Part shown: positions 1 to 11,955 of the stretch, in pieces
How positions within the stretch are numbered: position 1 is the first letter of the stretch
Layout of the letters: each line of letters opens with the position of its first letter
Source: Mesostigma viride
Taxonomy: Eukaryota; Streptophyta; Mesostigmatophyceae; Mesostigmatales; Mesostigmataceae
NCBI GenBank assembly: GCA_009746045.1
Contig: RPFO01001345.1
Coordinates: forward strand, 5,001 to 69,000
Direction of reading: 5' to 3'
Length of the DNA: 64,000 bases
Translations under genes and position numbers: made by a program
Notes under the pieces: model-generated
What the model was told of the DNA's origin: nothing
Seen by the model: the letters and a program-made list of their open reading frames with translations, nothing else
Database searches by the model: none

Positions 1-412
1 CAGGCTTTTTCTTGCAAGGTAAAGCAGCACACGCACACGCACACGCACACATGCACCACCCTCGAAGCATAGACCTCACATGTGTGCCATCACATACTGT
101 TGGTCCCTATTGTACCATCGTAGACCTCAAATACGTACCATTGACGCCTATATTACTGTTGGCCTTGCCAATCAGAGAGCCCCGGGTAGCACCGCACGCG
201 GTGGACAACCATGTGCGTCACCGCATTACGTGGAACGATCATTGAATAAGCAGGTGGCCAGGTGCACATCTTTCCCTGCAGGACTACTATTCCCGGTGGG
301 AATTTCCGACCACGACAGTCACAGGCGCGTCAGCCTTTTCTACATTTGAGAGAAAGCAAGAGTTGCCACGTGCCACGATGGGTTTCGGATTAGACCACGG
401 GACTCCACTTAC

Positions 413-697
413 GTTGGTGCTGTCGCTGGGATCGTAGGTGTACGCGCTTAGTTGCAATCCACGGTCACGCGCCGCTTGACGGACGCTGGCACGAATATGC
501 CCACCCGTTGAGCTCGTGAGCATTCGAGAATGCGTCAACAAGGTGAATCGGGCCTCGCGTCGATCGACGCACGGGCAGTAAAGCGTGGTGTTGCTACCGC
601 GCTCTGCCGCCGCGGCAGAAAGCCATCCCATGAGCGTAGCGGTAAGCAGAGCACAGAAGTAGTATGCGCGTAATGTAATCGGAAGTCGCAGAGCCAT
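413..697 (-). CDS. Possible first exon of a secreted or membrane protein
   Basis: The ATG at 697 opens a 95-codon reading frame that ends in phase 0 at a strong donor (AAC|gtaagt, intron from 412). The first ~32 residues look like a signal peptide: a basic start (RLPITLR), a hydrophobic core (CALLTATLMGWL) and a small-residue end (SAAAAE). The rest begins FTLLTHS, followed by a helix-like stretch ending AARDRGLQL. That weakly recalls the start of periplasmic-binding-protein-type sensor domains, but this is only an impression. I could not find a convincing second exon: the acceptor at 340 gives a quick stop. The gene may run off the window edge or be a relic. The function is unknown. Confidence 0.35.
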
Positions 698-1635
698 CCT
701 GCTGCCTGCAATCATAGTATTTCTCCACAGCTGCCCCAATGCGTTTGTAGAGGTTCCCTTTAATGTCCACGCAAGGCGGCACGATAATGCATGGATGAAG
801 GTTTGGCAGCTGAGGCAAGCGTGCCTTGGCTGGAAACCAATGGAATGGCGCAGCTTGCCATGATTGCCGCATCGATATCGCAGGTGAAGCAGTACCGACG
901 CCGTCGCAACTTGACGTTCCCATATATTCCCGCTGTCATTGCCTTCTTTCGCATCTTTTACAGTACACGCTGAAATAGCTGCGCTGGATGATGGGCAACA
1001 CTAGGGGGCGTGCCAAATGCCGAAGACAGGTGGCCATTATGGTTATAATAATTGCGAACAGCGATGAAAACGATGTGGTATACTTGACTCGTTTTAATGC
1101 AAATCGCCTCAGAGTGTGCCATGTGAATTTGCGAACACACGGCGCACTAGCTGACCTTCAGATTGTGTCACGTATCCCATCAGTAATGCCCAACACCGGG
1201 TATGATTCCGAAACGCCTCACAACTGGCCTTGTTTGGTACGTTTCATTGCCTTTTGTTATGCTTCTTGCCACATAATATGTCGCCATCGTTTTCGTCGTT
1301 CTGAACTGGATTACATCATCCATGTAAATTGGTTGCCGAAGTTGTCACGCGAAGATATTATCATTCTCGCATCCAATGCGCCATTTCCCGCCAGGCAATT
1401 TCCCACCACTCAACTGTTCTGCCACGTATTGACATAACTGTTTACTGTAGTACAACTAGGTATCCTGCGACGCTCGTCGGACGTCGGGTAACTCATAACT
1501 GGACCAGGATCTCTGTCGGAACCCTGCGTGGGAACAAACTGACTGGACTGACAATGCCCGGATCCGGACTCAATCAGTAAATCTTGCTGGCAGCGCCTGC
1601 AGTGCAAGGTAAACACCTGGTTTAAGGGCCACCCC
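698..1635. other. No recognised gene
   Basis: Several short open frames on both strands, the longest about 150 codons at 988-1437 (+). None has recognisable motifs, clear splice signals or compositional support. Confidence 0.5.
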
Positions 1636-2361
1636 TACAGGCTGGTTAGGCTATAGTGACCCTTATAGTGTCAGCAAGCGCTTCCGGAAAATTGAGAGCG
1701 AATCTGGAGAAGCTGAAAGTACATTTGCCTGGCAGTTTTTCATGACGGATGCGACTGCGAGTCGAGCGGTCGAAAATTATTTGATCTACTGTCGGTTACA
1801 GAAGTACTTTCTGAACCAGACAGATATCTCCCAGTTTGTAACGCCTTTTTACCGTACAAGCCATCGGTTTCCTCGACCGCTCGACTCGCAGTTCGATGGG
1901 GAATAATGAGCTGCGTTCAAATCTGGTCTCAGAATCATTAGATTCCAAGTATTTTTTCCGGAAGGTCAAGTTATGTCCAGGGTATGGTAAGTGGCAGTAT
2001 CTTGCAGCCATATCTGTACTATGTGAATAACTCCCAGATTCATGGGAATCTTGCCTGTGCCCCGCAGGAACTTATTTTTTACTTCTTATTTCTGATTTGA
2101 TGAATATTTTTGCAAATTTTTTTGACCTGCCACACTATTGGCTGGAGCTGTGGCTTGTCTCCATGTTAACTTAACCAGGGGAAACACAACATGCTTGTTT
2201 AGCCGTAAGTTTGGTCAGCAAAAGTGGCATTTTCTCAACATAGATGTTTTAAAAATATTTTTTCACGAATTTTGAGCTATTTTGCACTATTTTTGGAAAA
2301 GTGTGTAAAAAGTTAAGGGCACCTTACACAATTTCGACTCTTTTGGCCTAACCAGCCTGTA
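1636..2361. mobile_element. Miniature inverted-repeat element, family 1, copy 1
   Basis: A 16-bp perfect terminal inverted repeat (TACAGGCTGGTTAGGC and its complement) bounds 726 bp without coding capacity. Inside is a large hairpin: arm GACTGCGAGTCGAGCGGTCG near 1755 and its complement near 1880. A second copy without its left end lies at about 13360-14062. Another isolated left end follows directly at 2365-2394. The superfamily is not assigned because the target duplication is unclear (possibly TA or TACA). Confidence 0.7.
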
Positions 2362-2398
2362 CAGTACAGGCTGGTTAGGCTATAGTGACCCTTTTACA

Positions 2399-2520
2399 GT
2401 CATTCCCGCGTTAAGTTGCGTTTCTTAAGGTTGCGTTCCCGCGTTAAGTTGCGGCGCCGCAGTTTGGGGGGCGACCGCAACTTAAGCATGGAGGCCATCG
2501 CAACTTAACGCGGTAATGAC
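2399..2520. mobile_element. Short palindromic element, 22-bp inverted repeats
   Basis: Bounded by a 22-bp inverted repeat with one mismatch (left end starts GTCATTCCCGCGTTAAGTTG). The core repeats CCCGCGTTAAGTTGCG. A diverged copy lies at about 13283-13358, next to the second family 1 element as here. The two may therefore travel together or be parts of one composite element. Confidence 0.6.
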
Positions 2521-2754
2521 TCAATTTGTAGGTGTCAGGCCATTTTTGGCCGCGCAGGAGGCCATTTGGATTTTTTGCCAAGTAGGTAGTCCGGACCGGC
2601 GGACCCGCTACGTGATTTTAGGCGGCAAAATACGCAAGCCCCACTGGCGCGGAAATTTCCTGCCTGCCTGCTGGCTTAGGTGAAAAGCGTGAATGCAACC
2701 TTACAAATTCAGTTTTGCAGCCTGCGGGCTGCGGTACATAAGAATCCACGACCA

Positions 2755-2892
2755 TTAAATTAAATTAAATTAAATTATAACATGCCTCCGTTGGGAGATC
2801 ATGTAGCACATATTCCATGATGGGTGGGTGGAGTGGAGGAAGCCGCGTAATCGAACTAACCTAACTCTAAGCTATCTACCTAGTCTAGAAAA
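2755..2892 (-). mobile_element. 5'-truncated LINE 3' end with (TTAAA)n tail
   Basis: Read on the minus strand, a 3' UTR fragment ends in the CTCCCAACGGAG hairpin and then an (ATTTA)-type tail (2755-2780). The same 3' UTR occurs in the opposite orientation at 49830-49950, directly after a LINE C-terminal reading frame. That identifies this piece as LINE-derived. Confidence 0.7.
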
Positions 2893-3789
2893 GCCTAACT
2901 ACACTACTCATCAAAACGCCACGACCATGCAGGGTCTGTAATTGAGACATCTTGATGGAAATTACCACCATAGTCATGCCGAATGCACCACAGAAGGGCA
3001 AAGACAAGGTTGCGTTATTATTGTTTACATGCAGGCCTTTGACAGTCAATGAAGCTTCCCTCACGACTGTTCCCATGTTTTGTCACATTCAAACGTGAAG
3101 CCGGCTGGCAATTAAGGGGACTCGCACGTCCAAAAGCCTGAAAAACTGACTTTAATGAATATCAGTTCCAATGCACTCGGGAACCATCTAACTAGTGATG
3201 ATTGAGTACCATAAATATGATGTTTGGACATTCATGCCACCACTTGTTGGGGGTACTACGCCCAACCACGCACCGGTGGCGAGCTAAAAATAGAAAAAGA
3301 CGCTATTTATGAGATATTTTGCCCAAGACAAACCACTTATCCAAATGACCTGCCCATACATTTCTGCAAAGTTCCCCCACTTTTTTAAAAGCTGGACTAT
3401 TTACATGGCCAAAATGGTCACATTTGTTTGAGTTATTAATTTTCCCGCAAAATGGGTACTTTTTTGAGCCAAAAAAAATAAATCAAATCATTAACACATC
3501 AGATTGGGTCATCCATACATTTTATATTCCACTGAGTGGGGGGAAACACAGGCAACCCCAAAGTTTGAGCTCATTCTGACAAGCGTAGCTCAAGTTATTG
3601 ATTTTCCTGTGATGCCACCTGGGTAGACGCTAAAAGAGAATTGAGCTAGTGCTGAGCCAAAATGACATCTGTTTTGCTACCCTAGACACCCAAAAACATG
3701 CCCACTTTGATCACGGAGTGTGAGGAGGATGTCCGGAGCGTCATACGCCCCACCCCTCCATCGGCACAGCCAGCCTTGTGAGTCTACCC
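2893..3789. other. No recognised gene
   Basis: AT-rich intergenic sequence. I see no coding region, RNA gene or clear repeat boundary before the TTAA at 3790. Confidence 0.5.
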
Positions 3790-3817
3790 TTAACCCTTAA
3801 ATGGTACTCGGTCCGTT

Positions 3818-6800
3818 TTAACCCCTAAATGGTCTTGCGGCCGATTTTCCGCCAAAAATCGAGTTCCAGCCGATGCATCGGCCCCTTCTCGGGCGGCCAA
3901 ATTGCGCGAAAACTATTGAGAATTAGGAAAAGCTTAGCTGAGAAGATCGAAAGTTTATAAAATACTTTAAAGCACAGTATATGGGTTTGCATACTTTTGA
4001 CAAAGTTTAACCCATGTTCTGGACCGTCAAAGGTGGGGGGGTACAGGGTTTTTTGGGTACTTTTGGGTGCAGTCGGTACCGACGTACGCCGCAAAAATCA
4101 CGTTCGCACGTGATTTTATTGTGTGACAGCCCGTGCATGGCGGCCGCGCCCACGACAATGGCAGCCTCAGGGCGGCTCGTTAGGGGCCTTAGAGTTAGCG
4201 TTCCTGCGGTCCTGTTCGGGGCTGACTGGGCAGAGGATAAATATGGTGAAAATTATGCGAATGTGCGCATACCAGGGACAGTAACGCGGGTGACACGAGA
4301 CAAATCGCAGGCATTTTGCTTGTTTGATGGCGATAAAAGGCCGCTCCCACTCACGAAGGACCAGGTTTTTGAGTACCTGGTGGCTGCTGACGATGTGGGG
4401 GATGGTGCTGATGAAAGTCCTGGCCCGGCAGAGGCGCGGGAGGCGACCCCTGAGGCGGAGGAGGTGGAGCAGTCGGACGCTGGGTCTGAGGAGGAATACG
4501 AGGAGGAGGAGGAGGATGCCGGCGAGGATGAGGAGGAGGACATCGAGGAGTCCCCGGTGAAGAAGCGCAAGCGTTCACGAGCCAAGAAAGCTGCCAATCT
4601 ACCCTCCCGGCGCCAGAGGATCGCTGTGGGCAAGAAGAAAGGCAAGCGATCGCTGGGCGCGCGCGATGCGGAATCTGACCCGGAAGAGGAGGAACATCTG
4701 CAAAGGCAGGGCGATGGCGTGGAGGACATGCCTGAGCAGGATGTGGGAGATCCGGTGCTAAGCGACGATGAGCCTGCTGATGAGGGAAGTGCCTCGAATC
4801 CTGCACGAGGGTGGGTTTTGGGGTTGGGAGCACCCGACTACCACGTGCAGTCTCTGTCGACCAACATTGCCGTCGACGTTGCCATGCCTCTTCCTGAGCA
4901 GGCCAAGCTGCCTGGCGGCAACCAGACAAAGTACCAGGAGAGCCCTGTCGACATTTTTGCTCTGCTGTGGACACGAGATGATGTGCTGGGCCCTATTGTG
5001 GAGGAGACCAACAGGTATGCCAACATGAAGCTTGCCAATCTGCCACCCGGGGCACGTGAGTGGACGCCATTGACTATCCATGAGCTGGCCAAGTGGTTGG
5101 GCATCCTGGTTACCATGGGCCTTGGGCGCCTGCCTAACGCACAGCTCTACTTCGTTGACCGCAAGGTGGGCATGGCCACAGCCCCGGGCCTTCAGCACGC
5201 CATGCCATTCAAGCGTTTCCAGCAGATCACACGCTTCCTGCACTTCAGGGACAGTGCCTTCAAGCCAGCCAACACCGACTCCCGCGAGTACCGCCTCTAC
5301 CAGTTCGAGTGGCTCGAGATCCACCTCAACAAGGCGTACAAGAAGTACTGCACGCTCGGGGGAAGTGCGCCATCGACGAGCGCTGTGTGGGCACCGGCCA
5401 CAAATACTGCATGATTCGCTGCTTCAACCCACTGAAGCCAGCCCCCTTCCACATCCTGGGGTACTCTGCGTGTGGCCACCCCAGCGGCTACCTGTGGCAC
5501 TACCACACCTACGACAAGCTGCCGGAGGAGCAGCACACGCTCAAGGTCGTGCAGCTCCTTGGGGAGACCCTGCCCCACTCCATGGACGTGGCCATGGACA
5601 GGTGGTACACCAGCCGGCCAGCCGTGGAGTGGCTGCATGAGCAGGGCCACAACGTGGTCGGCACGGTTGTGCCCAACCGCAGGGGCATCCCCTGGGCTGA
5701 GCTCAAGATGCTCATCCCCAAGGGCAAGGCACTCAAGCAGGGCTTCTACGCGTGGGCAGTGCACGAGGAGACGGGGCTGCAGGCGCTTGTGTGGATGGAC
5801 CGCAAGCTCGTGTACCTGCTGCAGAAGGGGTATGGCCTGCAGGAGATCATGGTGGACCGCCATGGCGGGCGTGGCAATGCCAGGGTGAACGTCCCAGCAC
5901 CGTCAGCCGTCCCCAACTACTGGTCATGCTACAAAGCAGTCGACCTGTTTGACCAGCTGGCTGCCGAATACGACGTGGGCAAGGCCCTGGTGAGCAAGGT
6001 GTGGTGGCACAGGGCCTTTGGGGCCCACCTGGTGAACGCCATCACCAATGCATACCTGCTGATGACCTTCGTCAACCGTTCGCAGTCCTGCATGAGCCAC
6101 TACACCTTCCTGTCACTGCTGGCAGATCAGCTGGGCAGCAACAAGTGGCCAGGGGCGCCTGCCCCCTGTGAGGCAGCTCACCCTCATCCCACTCAGGGAG
6201 GGACGGTTTGATGGCAACCACCAGGCCCAGCGCATTCCATTCGCGGTCGAGGCCGACTGCGCGGTCTGCGCTGCCACAACCACCACCGGCGATCGCAAGC
6301 GCACAAGCTCGTGGTGCCCAGAGTGTGACATTGCCCTGTGCAGCAGCGTGGAGTACCCCTGCTTCCAGATTTTCCACTCAGGCCGAGTGCCAGGGATGGA
6401 CGAGATCGAGGGGGAGCCAGCACCTGACCCCAGGCACTCCAAGCCACTCACCCAGAAGGGCGAGAGGGGGAAGGAGTGGTTGGCGACGAGGCAGACCCGC
6501 GCAGGGGCAACGCCTGGTTCCACCCTGCAAGGGAATGCTAGGAAGGCCTGGCTGAAGGCCCACTGCCCCATCAACAAGAACAAGAACAAGAAGAAGAAGT
6601 AGAAGCCTACCTCCCCATAGGCCAGGTCATGCTATATTTTATCGCACACCATAGCCAGTTTGCACACTAGTGGCTCCTCTTGACATGCTTGTGTGTTGCT
6701 TTTTTCAGTTTAGCATGTGTGCCCTGTTTGGTAGTGCATGATGGTTTGATTGCTGTATGGAATAGCATGTGGTGTCATGTGCATGGTGGTGTGGCTCACG

Positions 6801-7540
6801 TGTAGCTTGATAGCTGACAGCCCCACTAGTGCTTGTAAATGGCAGTCAAGCATGCAGTGTTTGCATTACTCTAGCCAGTTTAGTTTACATGGCCACCTTG
6901 GTTGCAACTGCTGAACAGTTGAGCTTGGGGGAATAATAAATAGGGTGGGGATATACCCTTGTGTCCCAGCGTGTGCCAGCACCCACTCGTAATTACGCAT
7001 GTCTTTGCCAGCATAATAAAGACTTTTATTGCAAACATTCAGTCCAAACTGTCAGGGATATTCATGCATTATGTGTATGCAAGTAATTGAGTCATTGGAC
7101 TCACAATAATGGTGGCAACCATGAGAAATGATGCATTATGTAAAAATGACAGTTTCGGCCGGTTTATGGGCTGCTGGGGGTACAGGGTGTAACTGCTGGT
7201 ATACCCACCCAAATGATGACCCCAATGGCTCAAACTGTTCAGCAACTAATTGTTTATCATCCCTGAAGTGGTAGGTGCCTAGGTCTTATAACATAATTCA
7301 AAATGCACATTCTACCAAAAATGAAAACGCGCGTCTTGACCCCCCTGACTTTGACGGCAGTTATACATGGCCTACCCTGCATATATGTGAGGTTGTGATA
7401 TACCAACCCGAAGGGCAACTCATGGACATGCTTGGCCCCCAAGGACAGCCATTGGATATGGGTAGGTTGGATGGCATCTGGTTTGCAAAATTGTGAAGAT
7501 CCAGCCGATTTATCGGCAGGATCTCAGACCATTTAGGGGA
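3818..7540 (+). mobile_element. Inner piggyBac-type element with transposase relic
   Basis: Begins TTAACCCCTAAATGG at 3818 and ends CCATTTAGGGG at 7529-7539, so the ends are inverted repeats. The right-hand TTAA has been lost. The first ~330 bp and last ~360 bp are closely similar to the ends of the element at 19409-21116, which keeps TTAA on both sides. This establishes the boundaries. The transposase relic lies inside. AATAAA at about 7015 could be its polyadenylation signal. Confidence 0.75.
4137..6602 (+). pseudogene. PiggyBac transposase (DDE_Tnp_1_7 family), frameshifted
   Basis: This would encode the cut-and-paste transposase of the surrounding element. From the ATG at 4137 an N-terminal ~90 residues are followed by a very acidic stretch (4435-4545) and basic clusters that may be nuclear localisation signals. 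The catalytic core starts near 4850. The family aspartates are visible as CAIDERC (about 5370), VAMDRWY (about 5590) and VDLFDQL (about 5940). The C-terminus has the cysteine-rich finger of the family (CAVCAA, WCPECDIALC, near 6260-6350). Frame is lost at a G-run near 5360, where one base seems missing, and again near 6165. The gene is therefore inactive as written, unless these are sequencing errors. Family assignment is firm. Confidence 0.85.
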
Positions 7541-7548
7541 GTTTTTCT

Positions 7549-8203
7549 TAGGGTTGTACCGAATAGTGTTCCGAATACCGAATATCCCCCGAATACCGAA
7601 CCGAACACCGAATATGTTCAGTATACGGCGAACGGTCTGTCCGTCTGAACATATTCGGTATCGGTATCGGGAGGCAAGCTCTACTTCCGAATATGTTTGG
7701 TATCGAAATCGGGACACCCTACTATTCGACGAATATATTCGTAGTTCCGAATATCGAATAGTAGTACCCCTACTAGCGGGCGGCGCAGCCTTCAGCCTCC
7801 ACTCACCAGCTGGCGCGGTCATGCCTCCGCCGACTCAGAGTTAGGCCAACGCCCAAAAGCTGAATGCACTATGCAGGGAAGGCAACTGTGCTCGTCTAAG
7901 TATTAAACACTAAGTGTATCTCAATATATAATTGATACAAAATAATTAAGTTAAGTCTCATTAATATAAATGATACAAGTTATCTACCTAATATGTTATA
8001 GTAGCTACTGTCGTCATTATTCGATCGGCGTCCGAATAGTTCGGAGAACTATTCGGTGTTCGATTCGGGAAGGGCCCTTCAGCTCCGAACATATTCGGTA
8101 TCGGTATCGGGAGGCTCCAAATATATTCGGCATCGGGTTCGGGGCACCCCCCTGGTCCGAGTATCCGATTCGGCAAGCCAAAACGCTATTCGGTACAACC
8201 CTA
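7549..8203. mobile_element. hAT-like miniature element with 8-bp target duplication
   Basis: Inverted ends TAGGGTTGTACCGAATAG (7549) and its near complement (ends 8203) enclose 655 bp of non-coding sequence built from ATTCGGTATCGG-type words. GTTTTTCT is present immediately on both sides (7541-7548 and 8204-8211). An 8-bp duplication and TAGGG ends fit the hAT superfamily. It inserted at the right edge of the inner piggyBac element. Confidence 0.8.
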
Positions 8204-10043
8204 GTTTTTCTCAGTCCTATTAAACGGACCGAGTTTGTGGCAGAACTAGCTCAGATTCTAGCAAACTTTTTGAGATTCTGTCTGGACCAGCTTTGAGATC
8301 TAGATTTGTAGATTCTCGTGCACCCCTGGTTTACTACTTTTGGACACCTGGACAGGGACCTATGGTCAAGGAAAGTTGGGGGGGTACCATGGCCAAACAA
8401 GGACGACGTGAATAAAAATTATTCACGTCCGCGGCTATGGTGGCACAAACAACTGACTGGGGCGAGAGCATGGCTTGACGTATTCGACTGAAACTTTGTA
8501 GGCATCATCCCTAGGTCTTATAAATGCTATTTGCGTAGCCGTGCATCATTTACAAATGCCTAGATATGTCCCGAGGTTATGTGGCGGCGCAGCAAATCGT
8601 GTGAGCGGCCAGGCGATGACAGTGCAAGCTCTACTCGTTGCTCGGCAGGAAATGTTCGGACTTTTGCGCATGGATGAGTTAGTTACGTTGTTCCTAGCAC
8701 AGTTGATCATCAATGGCGGCCAGGACATTATTGAGGCTACGTTCGTGGGGTGGGCGTGCTAGCTCCCGCAAACAAGGTAATCTGCGGTTTCGACCAGGTA
8801 CGTTTTAGCCTTTTACCATGTCTCAGTGACCGCGCATGTGTCATATATTGTTTCTATACAGGTCTCGGGGCTATAATCGAGGCTTTACGAGTGTCTTTTT
8901 GTTGCTTTATTGCTTCTGTGGATAGGCTTGTGATGGCTGGGTAGTAATGTTACCTCGGCCAGATTTTAGACGAGTTTTGACTGCTTTTAGCGTATGCTGC
9001 AACATGAATGCTGGTATAACGACAGATATCGTTTGTAATAATGTTTATTGTGATGATACGATGCTTTCCGTTGCTTTAACAGCTCAGGGCGAATGTTTTT
9101 CTGCCCAGTTCTAGGCATGCATGCTGGCCAAGTCCGCCTTCTTTTTGTGTGTTTGCTGTGTGTTAGAGACATAGAGATGCCTGGGATCTGCTTGCATTGA
9201 AGCATCAGCAAGTTGCTAATTTTGTTTCTTTCCTTTTTCCTTGTATTTTGAAGTTGTTTGTAGCGTATAAGGTACGTTGGTAATAAGCTCCTTGCATGTG
9301 CCTTCTACACGTGCTTTATGCCCAATGGCATTAGATTTACTGTATTATATAGCATGAGCTGCTGTTTTATATGCTGGAAATGTGTTGGAGGATGCATGTG
9401 TGGCCAGCTATGATGTTTTATGCCACATTGGGATGGGAAACCAAAACGGTAGTGCTAGCCCCCCCCCCCAAAAAAAACTCAGTCCTATTAAACGGACTGA
9501 GCTATTTTGGACTTTTTGCTAGCTGGCTTGTGCAGCTCTGTGGCATGTCATGTTGTGAATGCATTGATGGCATGCCTGTGATATAAAGTAACTGCCTTTG
9601 AAATTCCAGGGCCTTCTGATTTGTATAAGTGGTCCATATTGCATGATGTATGTCTCAAATCCCATTTTTCCGTACCCCCCAGGGGTTGGTGCTATTTATA
9701 GCACCCAAAAGTCATAGATATGGGACCAATGGCATGTCCCCAAAGAAATTCAACATAAATGCATGCTTGGTACCAAGGGGTAGCCAGAAATTGTTTTTAG
9801 GCCATAGACGAACATATGTGCGAAGATGTGCAACTCAGTCCGTTTAATAGGACTGAGCGTACACCATTTAAGGGTTAACAACAAGGCTGGTAGGACGACA
9901 CGCCTGAGCAGCATATGTCATGCCTATCTCAGGCTAATAATGTGTGATTTTGTGCCAACAACCAAGTTGTTCCACCCAACAACACATTCAAAACCCTCTT
10001 CCAAAATGCCCAACAAGCCGGACATGTGGAGGACCACACACGC

Positions 10044-11955
10044 AGTATATAAAGAGACATGCTGATATAATTTTCAGAAGCTATAACGCAATATATGACG
10101 AGCAAACGCCCCTTGCCGCAACGCAGCCTGGCGGCTGCGCTCGGCAATGAAAGTCCGTCTGCAGCTTCGGCAGCAGATTCGCCCTCAAGCCCGGAAGGCA
10201 ACGGTGACACTAGTCGTGCACTGGTGGTTGCCCAGCCCCCTCACGGACTTGCCTCGCCCTCTGCATCGCCTGAGCCTAAACGCAGTCGCCCTGAGGATCC
10301 GCCCCCTGACGAGCCGGGCTGGAAAGAAATCGACTTTGACGCCAAATCAGCTGCCTGGTGGACACAAGGCCAAGCAGCTCCCATCCAGTTTATGAACGCC
10401 GTGTTCTTCGGGACGCGCACCTCGCTTCTTGCCCTGTGCAAGCACTTTTACGTCCAAGGTCGCATCATTCCGCCTACCCGCGGTGACTTTTAATTATCAC
10501 CCGGATCACGTGTCCCGCTACTCCCGCCCCCGCCTTCAGCTCCTCGCCCTCTGCTGCCTCCTCGGGCGCTCTGTCGCCGAGATCTGGGCCCCCCCCTCCA
10601 CCTCCGAAATTCGCTCCATCATCCACAAGGCCATCGAACAGCACGTGACACCCCTGGCCGCAGATGTGGCGGCCATGGGCGGCACGCTGGCTGCCGAGCT
10701 TCCCCTCCTCTCCTCCACCACCACCGCCACCTCCAAGCTCCTCGCCTCCACCTCCACCACAACCGACGCCCTCACCGCCCAGCTCCTCGCCATCGACAAG
10801 CGCCTGCAGGACAATGCCATAGCCATCGAATGCTTGCAGAACACCGCCGGCATCACTGCCCAGGCGGTGAAGGACATCGCCGCTCGGCCAGCCCCTGCTG
10901 GCCCTGCCGGCGATGCTCCTCCCGGCATCCCGACCTGGGCGGACATGCTTAAGCAGCACGCCACCTCCACCACCTCCGCCGTCGCCGCCCAGGTTAAGCA
11001 GCAGACGCTGGACCTCCGCGAGGAGGCCGAGCTCGCCAAGCGCAGCCTTAACGTCATAGTCAAGCACTTCGACCCGCTGCAGGACGAGACCTCCGAGACC
11101 CTTGCCCTGGCGTTTGAGAACAAAATCCTTGTCCCCATGGCTATCACTGGTAAGGGCAAGCCGCGGGGGGTGACCCGCCTTCCCCGCTCGCGGGGTAAGG
11201 CCGGCCCCTCCCCCTTGCTCCTCACCTTTGACACCATGGCGGATAAGATGGAGTTCCTCAAGTGTCGCAAGCGGCTTGGGGGACCGCCTACACGCTGGAC
11301 GACGACTTGACCTTGACGCAGCAACAACGGCGACGGGAGCTATGGCCGACCTACCTCCAGCTTCGGCAGAAGGCGGGGCAGAAGCCGGTCTACTGGAAGG
11401 GGGCGGACATCTACGTCGCCCACAAGCCCTGGCAGGCGACCCCTGCCGCCCCAGCCACCCCAGCCACCCCAGCCTAGGGAATATATATAGCAGTAGTGTA
11501 GCCTAGAAAGCTTAGTGACGTGGCCATGTATGCCTACGTGACGGGCCCACACCCGCCCTTGCAATAGCCGTAGCAATTTCGAGTCATGCTTTGCCCATGC
11601 AGGGAGTTACTCTCTGCTGAGAGGCCATACGTGTACCCCAGCTATAGCCTAGCCACATACCTTCCACCCCATATGTCATGCAGGCCTTCTAGGCCCTCTC
11701 CTCAAGCCCCCCCTGGGTGCCTGTGCTTGTTGAGGAGGCATGAACCACCATGGAGGTGCATGGTGCACCTAGTGCACCCAGAGCAGGTGATAGTTGTACA
11801 TCCTACACCTGCAGGTTGTCGCCCTGATTGTATTACAAACCCATAGATGCCCCTTTCTCAGGGCTATGTGTTACATATGCTCCCCACGGAGCTATGATTT
11901 TAATTAATTAATTAATTAATTAATTAATTAATTAATTAATTAATTAATTAATATA
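10044..11955 (+). mobile_element. LINE copy containing ORF1 only
   Basis: A TATA-like GTATATAAAG (10044-10053) precedes a short leader that is conserved with the minus-strand copy near 28780-28800. ORF1 relic, 3' UTR and a (TTAA)n tail (about 11899-11955) follow. The 3' UTR ends in a hairpin of the form GCTCCCCACGGAGC-like sequence. ORF2 (endonuclease and reverse transcriptase) is absent between ORF1 and the 3' UTR. This is an internally deleted, possibly trans-mobilised copy. Confidence 0.7.
10095..11477 (+). pseudogene. LINE ORF1 protein, frameshifted
   Basis: ORF1 proteins of LINEs bind the element RNA. The frame begins MTSKRP and runs through a Ser/Pro/Ala-rich region. A helical section with regular hydrophobic spacing follows (about 10600-11070), then a basic section and a C-terminal block with LDDDL and QQQRRRELWPTYLQLR. 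Frame changes are needed near 10490 and 11270, so it is broken. Two homologues lie on the minus strand at 27516-28773 and 50036-51100, sharing the LDDDL and RRRELW blocks. I infer an ORF1 role because the reading frame precedes an endonuclease fragment in the 26-28 kb copy. No RNA-binding motif is clearly visible. Confidence 0.65.

Larger units (their letters stand above)
3790..9878. mobile_element. Outer piggyBac-type element (nested host)
   Basis: Starts TTAACCCTTAAATGG at 3790 and ends with the exact complement CCATTTAAGGGTTAA at 9864-9878. TTAA flanks and CCC-starting ends are typical of piggyBac. A 24-bp near-palindrome (CTCAGTCC...GGACYGAG, centred on TTTAAT/ATTAAA) occurs at 8210, 9478 and 9834, and half of it at 3807-3820. 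It is probably a subterminal repeat. The element now contains the second piggyBac element and the hAT-like element. The interval 8234-9477 shows no recognised coding sequence. Confidence 0.55.

Noticed and set aside
4253-4974. Minus-strand Ser- and Pro-rich frames opposite the piggyBac transposase
   Set aside because: They are shadows of the acidic GAG/GAC-rich coding region on the plus strand.
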